Positions 18,814 through 29,764 of a DNA stretch of 64,000 nt are shown here, piece after piece (positions within the stretch are counted from its first letter, which is position 1; each line of letters starts with the position of its first letter). The stretch is taken from positions 39,308 to 103,307 of the forward strand of contig JADIMI010000011.1 in NCBI GenBank assembly GCA_017694845.1. Reading direction: 5' to 3'. Source of the stretch: Candidatus Cryptobacteroides intestinavium. GTDB lineage: Bacteria > Bacteroidota > Bacteroidia > Bacteroidales > UBA932. The translations under genes were made by a program, and so were the position numbers. The notes beneath the pieces are model-generated. The model was not told the DNA's origin, made no database searches, and saw nothing but the letters and a program-made list of their open reading frames with translations.

Positions 18814-18975
18814 TCCAGATCCTTCACTCAGCCTCCGGCTGCGTCTATGGTGACAACAGAAGACGTTCTGTTACAGATTCTTCACTTCGTTCAGAATGAC
18901 AATGTGATACTGTTCAGAATGACAATGTAACACTGTTCAGGATGACAATGTAACACTGTTCAGGATGACAATGTA
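18814..18975. repeat. dispersed repeat copy with tandem 'actgttcaggatgacaatgtaac' half units
   Basis: cagatccttcactcagcctccggctgcg..; then about four (c/a)tgttcag(a/g)atgacaatgta units at 24-bp spacing. Confidence 0.8.
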
Positions 18976-19152
18976 CCGCGCTTCCGACACGTGTTGTCCC
19001 GATGATCCGGATCGTGGCAACCGGAATTTGCCGCCGGGCCATCATTCCTTGTTATGCGTATATTGCCGGCCGATAGCTACAAATCCGGACTGATATTATG
19101 CAGTTCGGATTTTTTGTTTAACTTTGCGGCGCTTTTCAGTCGGGTGCAGGGA

Positions 19153-19527
19153 ATGTACGGATTAAAGAAGATAATATGTATAGTCGCTGCTGTTTTGCTT
19201 GTAGGGCTTGCAGCATTCATTCCATCTTATGATGGGATGGAGGAGTGTCCGTCTGCGGAGGCTGCCGCGGCCGTCTTCACCGTACCGTCTTTCAATGCGT
19301 CCTTCCCGGCTGTGGAGGGGTATATGGAACTGTCAACCTTCAGCAATGCGGTCTCTTCCGCATCCGCTGCCGGTTACAGGCCGGTTCAGGCTTGCCGTAT
19401 ATGGTGCTGCCCTGTGTCCGGTCAGCCGGACGGGGAGTCGGGACATATAAGTTTCAGTTGCCAGGATCCTGTCCCTTGCAGGATGGCTGACTATTTTGTC
19501 TTTGCACTGGAACGGATAATCATTTAG
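19153..19527 (+). CDS. possible small secreted protein
   Basis: MYGLKKIICIVAAVLLVGLAAF signal-like N-terminus; TAACTTTG at 19119-19126 resembles a Bacteroidetes -7 box; no recognised family. Confidence 0.35.
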   Translation: MYGLKKIICIVAAVLLVGLAAFIPSYDGMEECPSAEAAAAVFTVPSFNASFPAVEGYMELSTFSNAVSSASAAGYRPVQACRIWCCPVSGQPDGESGHISFSCQDPVPCRMADYFVFALERIII

Positions 19528-19664
19528 TCATCTCTGCCATCCGGGCGGTATATGTCCCGGAACGGTATGCCCCTGATAACCCTTCAGTTTCAGGGCATTG
19601 TCACCGGTCTGCCTGCAGGCCACTGACATGGTCATTTCCCATAACAGACAATAATTTTACTGAT

Positions 19665-20018
19665 ATGAATAATTTCGTATTACTGGTTGTCGTGATCATT
19701 ATCGCCATCCTCATCGTGGCGGCCGCTATCGGGATTGCAAAACTGATTGCCCCGAGGTCATACAACCCTCAGAAAGGAGAGGCTTACGAGTGCGGTATCC
19801 CTACCAGGGGCAAGTCCTGGATGCAGTTCAAGGTGGGCTACTATCTTTTCGCCATCCTGTTCCTGATGTTTGATGTAGAGACCGTGTTTCTGTTCGCCTG
19901 GGCCGTGGTTGTCCAGGATCTCGGCATTTACGGCCTGCTGAGCGTGCTGTTCTTCCTGCTCATTCTTGTACTCGGGCTTGCGTACGCCTGGAGGAAGGGG
20001 GCGCTGGAATGGAAATAG
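19665..20018 (+). CDS. nuoA: NADH-quinone oxidoreductase subunit A
   Basis: ..KGEAYECGIPTRGKSWMQFKVGYYLFAILFLMFDVETVFLFAWAV.. Confidence 0.96.
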   Translation: MNNFVLLVVVIIIAILIVAAAIGIAKLIAPRSYNPQKGEAYECGIPTRGKSWMQFKVGYYLFAILFLMFDVETVFLFAWAVVVQDLGIYGLLSVLFFLLILVLGLAYAWRKGALEWK

Positions 20019-20069
20019 TCTCTGCCTGTGAGGATACGTGGTTGAAAGAATAAATTAATTACGGCAAAT

Positions 20070-20720
20070 ATGAAGCGTAATGTCAATATAAAGTCGATGA
20101 AATACGAAGATTTCAACGACAACGAATATATAGAGCAGATGCTGAAGGAGCTCAATGACAACGGGGCGAATGTCATTGTAGGCTGTCTTGACAATGTGAT
20201 CGAGTGGGGAAGGAGCAACAGCCTGTGGCCGCTTACCTTTGCAACCAGCTGCTGCGGAATTGAATTTATGGCCATCGGAGCCGCAAGATATGATTTTGCA
20301 CGATTCGGCTTTGAAGTGGCGAGGGCTTCGCCTCGTCAGGCGGACTTCATAATGGTGGCCGGGACGATTACGTATAAGATGGCTCCTGTGCTGAAACGTC
20401 TCTATGATCAGATGGCGGATCCGAAATATGTCGTAGCCACGGGCGGATGCGCAATCAGCGGCGGGCCGTTCAAGAAATCCTATCACGTTGTGTGCGGGGT
20501 GGACAAGATCCTGCCGGTGGATGTGTATATCCCGGGATGTCCGCCGAGACCGGAGGCAATGCTCTACGGTCTGATGCAGCTTCAGCGCAAGGTGAAGGCG
20601 CAGCGTTTCCTCGGAGGTATCAACAAAGGTATCAGCGAGAAGGAATACGAGCGACGGATGACCGAGGACATCAACAAGGCAAAAGGCGGTGATGACTATG
20701 ATGAATCGGGACTGGCTTAA
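20070..20720 (+). CDS. nuoB: NADH-quinone oxidoreductase subunit B
   Basis: ..[92 protein letters not shown].. Confidence 0.97.
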   Translation: MKRNVNIKSMKYEDFNDNEYIEQMLKELNDNGANVIVGCLDNVIEWGRSNSLWPLTFATSCCGIEFMAIGAARYDFARFGFEVARASPRQADFIMVAGTITYKMAPVLKRLYDQMADPKYVVATGGCAISGGPFKKSYHVVCGVDKILPVDVYIPGCPPRPEAMLYGLMQLQRKVKAQRFLGGINKGISEKEYERRMTEDINKAKGGDDYDESGLA

Positions 20721-20731
20721 CAGAATGCATT

Positions 20732-22360
20732 ATGGAGAACAATAACAGCATAAAAGACAAGATAACGGCTCTCGGGACAACGGTACTGTGTTCTGATGCC
20801 GGGGATGGGATGTTGACGGTCCCTGTGCAGTCGTTCAGGAAGGTGGCGGAAATGCTTGCGAAAGACGAGGGTTTCGATTTTCTCAGGAGCCTTACCGGTG
20901 CGGACTGGGGGGAAGAAGGGCTCGGATGTGTCTATCACCTCGAGAATACGTCCACCGGAGAGAATGTGGTGCTCCGGACTGTCGACCATAACAGGGACAA
21001 TGCCGCAATCCCTTCCGTATGTGACATATGGAAGGCGGCCGACCTTAATGAACGTGAAGCGTATGACTATCTCGGCATCAAGTTCATCGGGCATCCTGAC
21101 CTGCGCCGTCTCTATCTCAGGGATGACTGGAAAGGCTATCCGCTGAGGAAGGACTATGATCCGGCATTGAACGGGATTCCGGAGGACAACGAGGAGACAA
21201 ACGATGATGCACCGAGCTATGAGGTGACAAAGGATGGAAGTTTCATCCTGAAACGCCATCCGTTGTTTGAGAACGATGAATATGTGATCAACATCGGCCC
21301 TCAGCATCCGGCGACGCACGGTGTGCTCAGGTTCCGTGTGTCCCTTGAAGGTGAGATCATCAGAAAACTCGATGTGCACTGCGGCTATATCCACAGGGGT
21401 ATAGAGAAGATGTGCGAGTCGATGACCTATCCGCAGACCCTCGGCCTGACTGACAGGCTTGACTATCTCGGTGCGATGCAGAACCGTCACGCGCTCTGTA
21501 TGTGCATAGAGAAGGCTATGGGCCTGGAGGTGTCCGACAGGATAAAATATATCAGGACAATAATGGATGAGCTGCAGAGGATCGATTCCCATCTTCTGTT
21601 CGCCTCATGTCTTGCACAGGATATGGGTGCGCTCGAGGTGTTCTTCCTCGGGTTCAGGGACAGGGAGAAGGTTCTCGATATACTCGAACAGACTACAGGA
21701 GGGAGGCTTATCCAGACCTACAATACAATAGGAGGTGTCCAGGCGGATATCCATCCCGATTTCGTCAGGAAGACAAAGGAGTTCATCGCCTATATGCGGC
21801 CGAAGCTCGAGGAATATCATGAGATATTCACCGGCAATGTGATAGCGCGGACGAGGCTGAAAGGCACCGGCGTGCTCTCGCGCGAGGACGCCATATCTTT
21901 CGGTGCGACCGGAGGTACAGGCAGGGCATCCGGCTGGGCGTGCGATGTCCGCAAGAGACATCCGTACGGGGTCTACGATAAAGTGGACTTCAAGGAGATA
22001 ACCTTTACGGAAGGCGACTGCTTCGCCCGTTATATGGTCAGGATGAAGGAGATAGAGGAGAGTATGAACATTATAGAGCAGCTCATCGACAACATTCCGG
22101 AAGGGGATTATCAGATGAAGGTCCGTCCTGTCATCAAGCTCCCTGAAGGCAGCTGGTATTCCGCTGTCGAGGGCAGCAGGGGCGAGTTCGGGGTATATCT
22201 CGAGAGCAGGGGGGACAAGTCTCCGTACAGGCTGAAGTTCCGTTCCACCGGCCTTCCTCTCGTGTCCTGCATTGACACTATCACAAGAGGGGCGAAGATC
22301 GCCGACCTGATAGCGATAGGCGGTACCCTCGACTATGTTGTTCCTGACATTGACAGATAA
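20732..22360 (+). CDS. nuoCD: NADH-quinone oxidoreductase fused subunits C/D
   Basis: N-terminal NuoC-like domain (..LTGADWG..EREAYDYLGIKFIGHPDLRRLYL..) fused to NuoD (..NIGPQHPATHGVLRF..HCGYIHRGIEKM..). Confidence 0.96.
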   Translation: MENNNSIKDKITALGTTVLCSDAGDGMLTVPVQSFRKVAEMLAKDEGFDFLRSLTGADWGEEGLGCVYHLENTSTGENVVLRTVDHNRDNAAIPSVCDIWKAADLNEREAYDYLGIKFIGHPDLRRLYLRDDWKGYPLRKDYDPALNGIPEDNEETNDDAPSYEVTKDGSFILKRHPLFENDEYVINIGPQHPATHGVLRFRVSLEGEIIRKLDVHCGYIHRGIEKMCESMTYPQTLGLTDRLDYLGAMQNRHALCMCIEKAMGLEVSDRIKYIRTIMDELQRIDSHLLFASCLAQDMGALEVFFLGFRDREKVLDILEQTTGGRLIQTYNTIGGVQADIHPDFVRKTKEFIAYMRPKLEEYHEIFTGNVIARTRLKGTGVLSREDAISFGATGGTGRASGWACDVRKRHPYGVYDKVDFKEITFTEGDCFARYMVRMKEIEESMNIIEQLIDNIPEGDYQMKVRPVIKLPEGSWYSAVEGSRGEFGVYLESRGDKSPYRLKFRSTGLPLVSCIDTITRGAKIADLIAIGGTLDYVVPDIDR

Positions 22361-22372
22361 AAGCAGAGAGAT

Positions 22373-23449
22373 ATGTTTGATTTCGGTGTAGTTACAAGCT
22401 GGATACATACGCAGCTGACATCGGTGATGCCGGAAGGCCTTGCCGTATTTCTCGAATGTGTAGTGATAGGAGTATGCCTCCTGCTGCTGTATGTAGTGAT
22501 AGCAATCATTATGATATATATGGAGCGTAAGGTCTGCGCCGCGTTCCAGTGCCGTCTCGGACCGCAGAGGGTAGGCCCCTGGGGAACAGTGCAGGTCATC
22601 TGCGATGTGTTCAAGATGCTGACCAAGGAGATCATCATTATCAGGCATTCGGACAAGTTCCTGTATAATCTGGCGCCATATATTGTCATCCTTGCATCGG
22701 TTATGGCGTTTGCCTGTATCCCGATAAACAAAGGGATGGAGATACTGGACTTCAATGTCGGCATACTGTTCTTTATGGCCGCTTCATCCATCGGAGTGGT
22801 CGGGATTCTGCTTGCAGGCTGGAGCTCCAACAACAAGTTCTCCCTTATCGGGGCGATGCGAAGCGGTGCCCAGATGATAAGCTACGAACTTTCCATAGGC
22901 CTGTCCATTCTTACCATTGTAGTGCTGACTGATACGATGCAGTTCTCCGAGATCGTGATGAGGCAGGCGGATGGGTGGTTTATTTTCAAGGGACATATTC
23001 CTGCCCTGATAGCGTTTGTCATCTATCTCATAGCCGGTAATGCCGAAGTCAACAGGGGGCCGTTCGATCTTCCTGAAGCGGAGTCTGAGCTGACGGCCGG
23101 ATACCATACCGAGTATTCGGGTATGCATTTCGGACTTTTCTATGTGGCCGAGTTCGTCAACCTTTTCATTGTCTCCAGTATAGCGGCTACCGTATTCCTC
23201 GGTGGCTGGATGCCTCTGCATATTCCTGGTCTGGACGGGTTCAATGCGGTGATGGATGCTATTCCGGGATTCATATGGTTCTTCGCCAAGGCATTTTTCG
23301 TGGTGTGGCTGCTGATGTGGATCAAATGGACTTTCCCGAGGCTGAGGATTGACCAGATTCTGACCCTTGAATGGAAGTATCTGGTGCCTATAGGGCTTCT
23401 CAATCTGCTGCTGATGGTCATTGTGGTCGTATTCGGGCTGCATTTCTGA
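22373..23449 (+). CDS. nuoH: NADH-quinone oxidoreductase subunit H
   Basis: ..YMERKVCAAFQCRLGPQRVGPWGTVQ..NRGPFDLPEAESELTAGYHTEYSGMHFGLFYVAEF.. Confidence 0.97.
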   Translation: MFDFGVVTSWIHTQLTSVMPEGLAVFLECVVIGVCLLLLYVVIAIIMIYMERKVCAAFQCRLGPQRVGPWGTVQVICDVFKMLTKEIIIIRHSDKFLYNLAPYIVILASVMAFACIPINKGMEILDFNVGILFFMAASSIGVVGILLAGWSSNNKFSLIGAMRSGAQMISYELSIGLSILTIVVLTDTMQFSEIVMRQADGWFIFKGHIPALIAFVIYLIAGNAEVNRGPFDLPEAESELTAGYHTEYSGMHFGLFYVAEFVNLFIVSSIAATVFLGGWMPLHIPGLDGFNAVMDAIPGFIWFFAKAFFVVWLLMWIKWTFPRLRIDQILTLEWKYLVPIGLLNLLLMVIVVVFGLHF

Positions 23450-23505
23450 TTCCGGATAATGGAGTGGAAAGATTTAATTTCATCAGATAAATTGTATTCA
23501 TAGAT

Positions 23506-23946
23506 ATGGCTGGATATATAAAAGGAATCTTTACGGGTCTGGGCTCTCTTATGACGGGGCTGAAGGTGACCTTCAAGGAATTCTTTACAAAGAAGATAAC
23601 CGAGCAGTACCCGGAGAACAGGGCCGTGCTCAAGATGAACGACCGGTTCTGCGGAGAACTGGTCATGCCGGTGGATGAAAACGGGAATAACAGGTGTATT
23701 GCCTGCGGACTATGCCAGATTGCGTGCCCTAACGGAACAATACATATCACTTCCGAGATGGTCACCGATCCGGAGACTGGCAGACCGAAGAAGAAGCTGG
23801 TGAAATATGAGTACGACCTCGGGTCCTGTATGTTCTGCCACCTGTGCGTGAATGCCTGTCCCCATGATGCCATCAGATTTTCTACGGCATTCGAACACGC
23901 TGTGTTCACAAGGGAGAAACTTGTAAAAACTCTGAACAAACAATAG
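23506..23946 (+). CDS. nuoI: NADH-quinone oxidoreductase subunit I (2x[4Fe-4S])
   Basis: ..CIACGLCQIACPNGTIHI.. and ..CMFCHLCVNACPHDAIRF..; position in operon. Confidence 0.93.
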   Translation: MAGYIKGIFTGLGSLMTGLKVTFKEFFTKKITEQYPENRAVLKMNDRFCGELVMPVDENGNNRCIACGLCQIACPNGTIHITSEMVTDPETGRPKKKLVKYEYDLGSCMFCHLCVNACPHDAIRFSTAFEHAVFTREKLVKTLNKQ

Positions 23947-23947
23947 T

Positions 23948-24457
23948 ATGGAAATAACTCTCGATCTCATTGTCTTTATCGTTCTCGCCATCTTCATTGT
24001 GGTGAGTGCGGTCCTTGCCGTGACGACAAAGCGTATACTGAGGGCTGCGACATATCTGCTTTTTGTACTTTTCGGGACGGCAGGGATATATTTCCTGCTC
24101 AATTATTCGTTCCTCGGGGCGGTGCAGCTGCTGGTCTATGCCGGAGGTATGACGGTGCTCTATGTATTCTCCATCCTGCTCACATCGAGCGAAGGAGACC
24201 AGGCCGAGAAACTCAAGCCCGGCAAGATGGTGGCAGGTCTTGTGACGGCTCTTGCCGCTCTGGGAATCTGTCTGGCGGTGATGCTCAGGCATCAGTTCCT
24301 GCCATCCAGCTTCGAGCACGGGGAGCTGGCAATGCGGACAATCGGCCACGCGCTGATGTCGACGGGCAAGGATGGTTATGTCCTTCCTTTCGAGGTGATA
24401 AGCATTCTGCTGCTCGCCTGCATCGTGGGAGGTCTTATGATAGCGAGGAAACGATAG
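23948..24457 (+). CDS. nuoJ: NADH-quinone oxidoreductase subunit J
   Basis: Membrane protein with ..NYSFLGAVQLLVYAGGMTVLYVFSILLT..; operon position. Confidence 0.94.
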   Translation: MEITLDLIVFIVLAIFIVVSAVLAVTTKRILRAATYLLFVLFGTAGIYFLLNYSFLGAVQLLVYAGGMTVLYVFSILLTSSEGDQAEKLKPGKMVAGLVTALAALGICLAVMLRHQFLPSSFEHGELAMRTIGHALMSTGKDGYVLPFEVISILLLACIVGGLMIARKR

Positions 24458-24474
24458 TAAAAAAAGGAGCTGAT

Positions 24475-24783
24475 ATGATACCGATGGAATATTATCTCAT
24501 AGTCTCGACGATAATGATGTTTGTAGGAGTCTACGGATTCCTGACACGCCGCAACCTGCTGGCGATGCTTATATCCGTCGAGCTGATTCTCAATTCTGTG
24601 GACATCAACTTTGTCGTGTTCAACCGCTTCCTCTTCCCCGGACAGCTGGAGGGATTCTTCTTCTCTCTCTTCGCGATAGGGATCAGTGCTGCCGAGACGG
24701 CGGTGGCTATTGCCATTATCATAAACATCTACCGCAATATCAGGAATATCCAGGTGAAGAACCTGGACAAGATGAAGTGGTAA
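24475..24783 (+). CDS. nuoK: NADH-quinone oxidoreductase subunit K
   Basis: ..GVYGFLTRRNLLAMLISVELILNSVDINFV..AAETAVAIAIIINIYRN.. Confidence 0.96.
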   Translation: MIPMEYYLIVSTIMMFVGVYGFLTRRNLLAMLISVELILNSVDINFVVFNRFLFPGQLEGFFFSLFAIGISAAETAVAIAIIINIYRNIRNIQVKNLDKMKW

Positions 24784-24807
24784 AACATTAAGGAAAACAG
24801 GAAATTT

Positions 24808-26697
24808 ATGGAATATACGATTCTCATACTCTTGCTTCCGTTCCTGAGCTTCATACTTATCGGTCTGCTCGGGACAAGGCTGCGTCCGGTAGTGGCGGGA
24901 GCGGCCGGGACAGCGGTGACAGGACTGGTGGCTGTACTGAGCTACTGGACAGCGTTCTCCTATTTCGGCGCCGGCAGGGATGCCTCCGGAGTGTTCCCGG
25001 CACAGATGCCATGGAACTTCGAATGGCTTCCGTTCGGCGGCAGCCTCCAGATTGACATAGGGATATTGCTGGACCCTATCTCCGTGATGATGCTTGTCGT
25101 CATCTCTACAGTCTCCTTTATGGTCCATATATATTCGTTCGGATATATGAAAGGGGAGAGAGGTTTCCAGAGGTACTACTCTTTCCTTTCTCTCTTCACT
25201 ATGAGCATGCTCGGACTGGTGGTGGCGACCAATATCTTCCAGATGTACATTTTCTGGGAGCTCGTGGGTGTCAGCTCATACCTCCTGATAGGGTTCTACT
25301 ATACGAAGCCTGAGGCGGTAGCGGCATCGAAGAAGGCATTTATCGTTACCAGGTTCGCTGATCTGGGATTCCTTATAGGCATACTTATATACGGCTTCTA
25401 CACGGGTACGTTCTCGTTCAGCCCGGATGCGCCTGCACTCGGTGCTGCGAAGGCGATGCTTCCTCTGGCCCTTGGCCTGATGTTCATAGGCGGTGCCGGA
25501 AAAAGTGCAATGTTCCCTCTGCATATCTGGCTGCCGGATGCTATGGAGGGTCCGACGCCTGTGTCCGCCCTTATCCATGCCGCGACGATGGTGGTGGCAG
25601 GAGTCTATCTTGTGGCGCGGATGTTCCCGCTGTTTATCGGATATGCTCCGGGAGCGCTTCATATCATTGCATACGTCGGAGCCTTCACCGCCCTGTATGC
25701 AGCGACTGTGGCGTGTGTCCAGACTGATATCAAGAGGGTGCTGGCTTTCAGTACGATTTCCCAGATAGGGTTTATGATGGTGGCGCTCGGAGTCTGCACA
25801 TCCGCAGACCCTCACAGCGGCGGGCTCGGATATATGGCCTCTATGTTCCATCTGTTCACCCACGCGATGTTCAAGGCCCTTCTTTTCCTGGGTGCCGGCT
25901 GTATTATCCATGCTGTCCATTCCAACGAGATGTCTGCCATGGGCGGACTGAGGAAGTATATGCCGGTCACGCATATCACCTTCCTTGTAGCCTGTCTTGC
26001 CATAGCCGGTATCTGGCCTCTGAGCGGATTCTTCTCCAAGGATGAGATTCTTGCCGCCTGCTTCGGCTTCAGCCCGGTCATGGGCTGGGTCATGACTGCA
26101 ATAGCAGGACTGACGGCATTCTATATGTTCCGTCTCTACTATAATATATTCTGGGGCAGGGAGAACAAGAAACTCCACACGGAACATACTCCTCACGAGG
26201 CTCCTCTGACTATGACCGTCCCTCTGATATTCCTGGCTGCTGTCACCCTGTTCGCAGGCTGGATACCGTTCGGAGAGTTCATCAGCAGCAACGGTCAGGC
26301 ATACCATATCCATATCGACTGGAGCGTGGCAGCGGTGAGCCTCTGTGTAGCCGTGGCCGGTATAGCCCTTGCCACCTGGATGTACCTCAGGGAGGACAGG
26401 AAAGTCGCTGACAGTCTTGCTGTGAGGTTCAGCGGCCTTCACAAGGCGGCTTACCACAGATTCTATATAGATGAGATATACCAGTTCATAACCCACAGGA
26501 TAATATTTGCCTGCATATCCACTCCTGTCGCGTGGTTCGACAGGCACGTTGTCGACGGGTTTATGAACCTTCTTGCAAAGGGGACGGAAGCGTCTTCCCG
26601 GGCGATCAGGTATATGCAGAGCGGCAATGTCCAGAAATACTGTATATGGTTCCTTGGAGGAGCCCTCTGCCTTGCTGCAGTGCTTCTGCTGGCGTAA
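24808..26697 (+). CDS. nuoL: NADH-quinone oxidoreductase subunit L
   Basis: ..IFWELVGVSSYLLIGFYYTKPEAVAASKKAFIVTRFADLGFLIGI..LPDAMEGPTPVSALIHAATMVVAGVYLVAR.. Confidence 0.97.
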   Translation: MEYTILILLLPFLSFILIGLLGTRLRPVVAGAAGTAVTGLVAVLSYWTAFSYFGAGRDASGVFPAQMPWNFEWLPFGGSLQIDIGILLDPISVMMLVVISTVSFMVHIYSFGYMKGERGFQRYYSFLSLFTMSMLGLVVATNIFQMYIFWELVGVSSYLLIGFYYTKPEAVAASKKAFIVTRFADLGFLIGILIYGFYTGTFSFSPDAPALGAAKAMLPLALGLMFIGGAGKSAMFPLHIWLPDAMEGPTPVSALIHAATMVVAGVYLVARMFPLFIGYAPGALHIIAYVGAFTALYAATVACVQTDIKRVLAFSTISQIGFMMVALGVCTSADPHSGGLGYMASMFHLFTHAMFKALLFLGAGCIIHAVHSNEMSAMGGLRKYMPVTHITFLVACLAIAGIWPLSGFFSKDEILAACFGFSPVMGWVMTAIAGLTAFYMFRLYYNIFWGRENKKLHTEHTPHEAPLTMTVPLIFLAAVTLFAGWIPFGEFISSNGQAYHIHIDWSVAAVSLCVAVAGIALATWMYLREDRKVADSLAVRFSGLHKAAYHRFYIDEIYQFITHRIIFACISTPVAWFDRHVVDGFMNLLAKGTEASSRAIRYMQSGNVQKYCIWFLGGALCLAAVLLLA

Positions 26698-26734
26698 TGT
26701 TGAATTATTGAATTTTAGAAACTGACATTAAATT

Positions 26735-28219
26735 ATGAATATTCTGTCACTTTTTCCGGCCATTCCGCTGCTGATGATGCTCGGACTGTGGATCTCCAGG
26801 AACACTAGGCAGATACATGCTGTCATGGTGGCCGGATCCTCAGCCCTGCTGGCACTGTCGGTATATCTTGTCTTCGCCTTCCTCGGGATGAGGGCGGCGG
26901 GGAATACGGCCGAGATGCTCTTTACAGACAGCCTTGTATGGTATGCCCCTCTGAATATCCATTATTCGGTCGGGGTGGATGGCATCTCCGTGGCGATGCT
27001 GCTCCTGTCATCCATTATAGTGTTCACCGGTACATTCGCTTCCTGGCAGATGAAGAATGATGTAAAGGAGTTCTTTATGTGGTTCTGTCTGCTGAGCGTC
27101 GGGGTCTTCGGATTCTTCATATCTGTCGACCTGTTTACAATGTTTATGTTCTACGAGGTCGCGCTCATACCGATGTACCTTCTTATCGGAGTATGGGGGA
27201 CGGGCCGCAAGGAATATTCGGCGATGAAGCTGACTCTGATGCTGATGGGCGGTTCGGCCTTGATACTCATAGGTATCCTCGGCATTTATTTCGGGTCAGG
27301 AGCGACCACGATGAATATTCTCGAGATTGCACAGCTGCACAATATCCCTGTCGAGATGCAGAGGGTATGGTTCCCTATAGTGTTTGTCGGGTTCGGAGTG
27401 CTCGGCGCCCTGTTCCCGTTCCATACGTGGAGCCCGGATGGCCACGCATCCGCCCCTACCGCCGTATCGATGCTGCACGCCGGTGTACTTATGAAGCTCG
27501 GCGGCTACGGCTGCTTCAGGATAGCGATGTTCCTCCTTCCGGATGCGGCCCAGGAGCTCAGCTGGATATTCATTGTCCTCACGACCATATCGGTTGTCTA
27601 CGGAGCCTTCTCCGCCTGCGTCCAGACAGACCTTAAATATATCAATGCCTATTCTTCCGTCTCGCACTGCGGACTTGTGCTCTTCGCCATACTGATGATG
27701 AATGTCACGGCGGCTACGGGAGCTGTCCTCCAGATGCTCAGCCACGGCCTTATGACAGCGCTTTTCTTCGCCCTTATCGGTATGATATACGGAAGGACCC
27801 ATACCAGGGACATCAGGGAGCTCAGCGGCCTTATGAAGATAATGCCTTTCCTTTCTGTCTGCTATGTCATTGCCGGACTTGCCAACCTCGGTCTTCCGGG
27901 ACTGAGCGGCTTTGTGGCAGAGATGACGATATTCAACGGCGCCTTTATGGACAATGACACCTTCCACCGCGTCGTCACCATTGTGGCCTGTACCTCGATA
28001 GTGATCACGGCTGTGTATATACTGCGTCTTGTCGGGAAGATTCTCTACGGTACCTGCACCAATCCTGAACATCTCAAGCTAACGGATGCGACCTGGGATG
28101 AAAAACTGGCCGTAGTCGTGCTCATAGTCGCCATTGCAGGTCTCGGACTGGCTCCTATGTGGGTCAGCGATATGATAAGCGACAGCGTGTTACCTATAAT
28201 ATCACACATTTTGAACTAA
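26735..28219 (+). CDS. nuoM: NADH-quinone oxidoreductase subunit M
   Basis: ..FYEVALIPMYLLIGVWGTGRKEYSAMKLTLM..FHTWSPDGHASAPTAVSMLHAGVLMKLGGYG.. Confidence 0.96.
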   Translation: MNILSLFPAIPLLMMLGLWISRNTRQIHAVMVAGSSALLALSVYLVFAFLGMRAAGNTAEMLFTDSLVWYAPLNIHYSVGVDGISVAMLLLSSIIVFTGTFASWQMKNDVKEFFMWFCLLSVGVFGFFISVDLFTMFMFYEVALIPMYLLIGVWGTGRKEYSAMKLTLMLMGGSALILIGILGIYFGSGATTMNILEIAQLHNIPVEMQRVWFPIVFVGFGVLGALFPFHTWSPDGHASAPTAVSMLHAGVLMKLGGYGCFRIAMFLLPDAAQELSWIFIVLTTISVVYGAFSACVQTDLKYINAYSSVSHCGLVLFAILMMNVTAATGAVLQMLSHGLMTALFFALIGMIYGRTHTRDIRELSGLMKIMPFLSVCYVIAGLANLGLPGLSGFVAEMTIFNGAFMDNDTFHRVVTIVACTSIVITAVYILRLVGKILYGTCTNPEHLKLTDATWDEKLAVVVLIVAIAGLGLAPMWVSDMISDSVLPIISHILN

Positions 28220-28225
28220 ACGGAT

Positions 28226-29665
28226 ATGGAAATCGATTTTTCTGGAGTATTCACTTATATGCACACCGAGATATCGCTGGTGGCGGTCATTGTGATAGCT
28301 TTCCTCTATGACCTGGCGGCAGGCAGCAGGGGCAGGCAGATTTTCCATCCGCTTATGTGCATACTGATGCTGCTGTTCATAGCGGCCAACATTGTCCCTT
28401 TCCCTGAGGAGGAGGGTGAGATTTTCGGAGGAATGTTCATCTATTCTCCTGTCTACGGCATAGTGAAGAGCATACTTGCCATAGGGACGCTGATAGTCTT
28501 CCTGCAGTCAGACAGCTGGCTGAGCCGGGCTGACACCTCGTTCAAGAGAGGGGAGTTCTATGTCCTGACCCTGTCGACCCTTCTCGGAATGTATTTTATG
28601 ATAAGTGCAGGGCATTTCCTGATGTTCTTCATAGGAATGGAGCTTGCCACTGTCCCGATGGCCTGCCTGGTGGCTCTGGACAAGTACAGGAACAATGCTG
28701 CCGAGGCGGGAGCCAAGTTTATTCTGAGCGCCCTGTTCTCGAGCGGACTGATGCTGTATGGAATATCGTTCTTCTACGGTACGACAGGTACGCTTTATTT
28801 CAATGATATGGCTTCAAGGATCGATGGAAGCGCTCTTCAGATTCTGTCTCTGGTGTTCTTCTTCGCCGGCCTCGGGTTCAAGATCTCTCTGGTGCCGTTC
28901 CACCTCTGGACTGCAGATACATATCAGGGGGCCCCTACAAATGTGACATCCTATCTGTCGGTCATATCCAAGGGCGCGGCTGCCTTCACTCTTATGGTCG
29001 TCCTGTTCAAGGTGTTCGCAGAGATAGCCGAGCAGTGGCAGCTCCTGCTGTACATCATTATCATATTGAGTATCACTGTGGCGAACCTGTTTGCCATCAG
29101 GCAGAAGGATATCAAGCGCTTCTTCGCGTTCTCATCCATCTCCCAGGCAGGCTACATAATGCTGGCTGTGATCAGCGGTACTCAGTACGGAATGACCTCC
29201 CTTATCTTCTATGTGCTGATATATATGGCGGCCAATCTTGCCGCTTTCGGAGTCATATCCTCAATCGAGCAGCATAGCGGAGGAAAGGTCGGGATAGATG
29301 ACTACAACGGACTTTACAGGACGAACCCGAAGCTGGCCATAACAATGACCCTCGCCCTGTTCTCCCTTGGAGGCATACCTCCTTTTGCGGGTTTCTTCTC
29401 CAAGTTCTTCATCTTCGCCTCCGCATTCGAGGCCGGATTCCACGTGCTGGTGCTCATAGCATTGCTCAACACGATTATAGCCCTCTACTACTATCTGCTT
29501 ATCGTCAAGGCGATGTTCATCATCCCTAACGATACACCGATAGCCGCATTCAGAAGCGATACCGGTACACGTATCAGCCTGGTGCTGTGCCTCGCCGGAG
29601 TGCTTGTCATCGGACTGGTAAGCTCGGTGTTCGACAGCATCAACCTGTTCACCTTCGGAATGTAG
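28226..29665 (+). CDS. nuoN: NADH-quinone oxidoreductase subunit N
   Basis: ..[81 protein letters not shown].. Confidence 0.96.
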   Translation: MEIDFSGVFTYMHTEISLVAVIVIAFLYDLAAGSRGRQIFHPLMCILMLLFIAANIVPFPEEEGEIFGGMFIYSPVYGIVKSILAIGTLIVFLQSDSWLSRADTSFKRGEFYVLTLSTLLGMYFMISAGHFLMFFIGMELATVPMACLVALDKYRNNAAEAGAKFILSALFSSGLMLYGISFFYGTTGTLYFNDMASRIDGSALQILSLVFFFAGLGFKISLVPFHLWTADTYQGAPTNVTSYLSVISKGAAAFTLMVVLFKVFAEIAEQWQLLLYIIIILSITVANLFAIRQKDIKRFFAFSSISQAGYIMLAVISGTQYGMTSLIFYVLIYMAANLAAFGVISSIEQHSGGKVGIDDYNGLYRTNPKLAITMTLALFSLGGIPPFAGFFSKFFIFASAFEAGFHVLVLIALLNTIIALYYYLLIVKAMFIIPNDTPIAAFRSDTGTRISLVLCLAGVLVIGLVSSVFDSINLFTFGM

Positions 29666-29692
29666 TCCGGGTCCTGTCGAAACTCCGTCTCT

Positions 29693-29745
29693 CTGTCATT
29701 CCGAGCTCCCTTTCGTTGTCATTCCGAGCGCAGCGAGGAATCTGG
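29693..29745. repeat. dispersed GTCATTC(T/C)GAGC repeat copy after nuoN
   Basis: ctgtcattccgagctccctttcgttgtcattccgagcgcagcgaggaatctgg. Confidence 0.75.
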
Positions 29746-29764
29746 AGAAGAAGGACGAGACAAC

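Noticed and set aside
18860-18975. 24-bp direct repeats as a mini-CRISPR
   Set aside because: Units are contiguous with no spacers and derive from one arm of the dispersed GTCATTC repeat.
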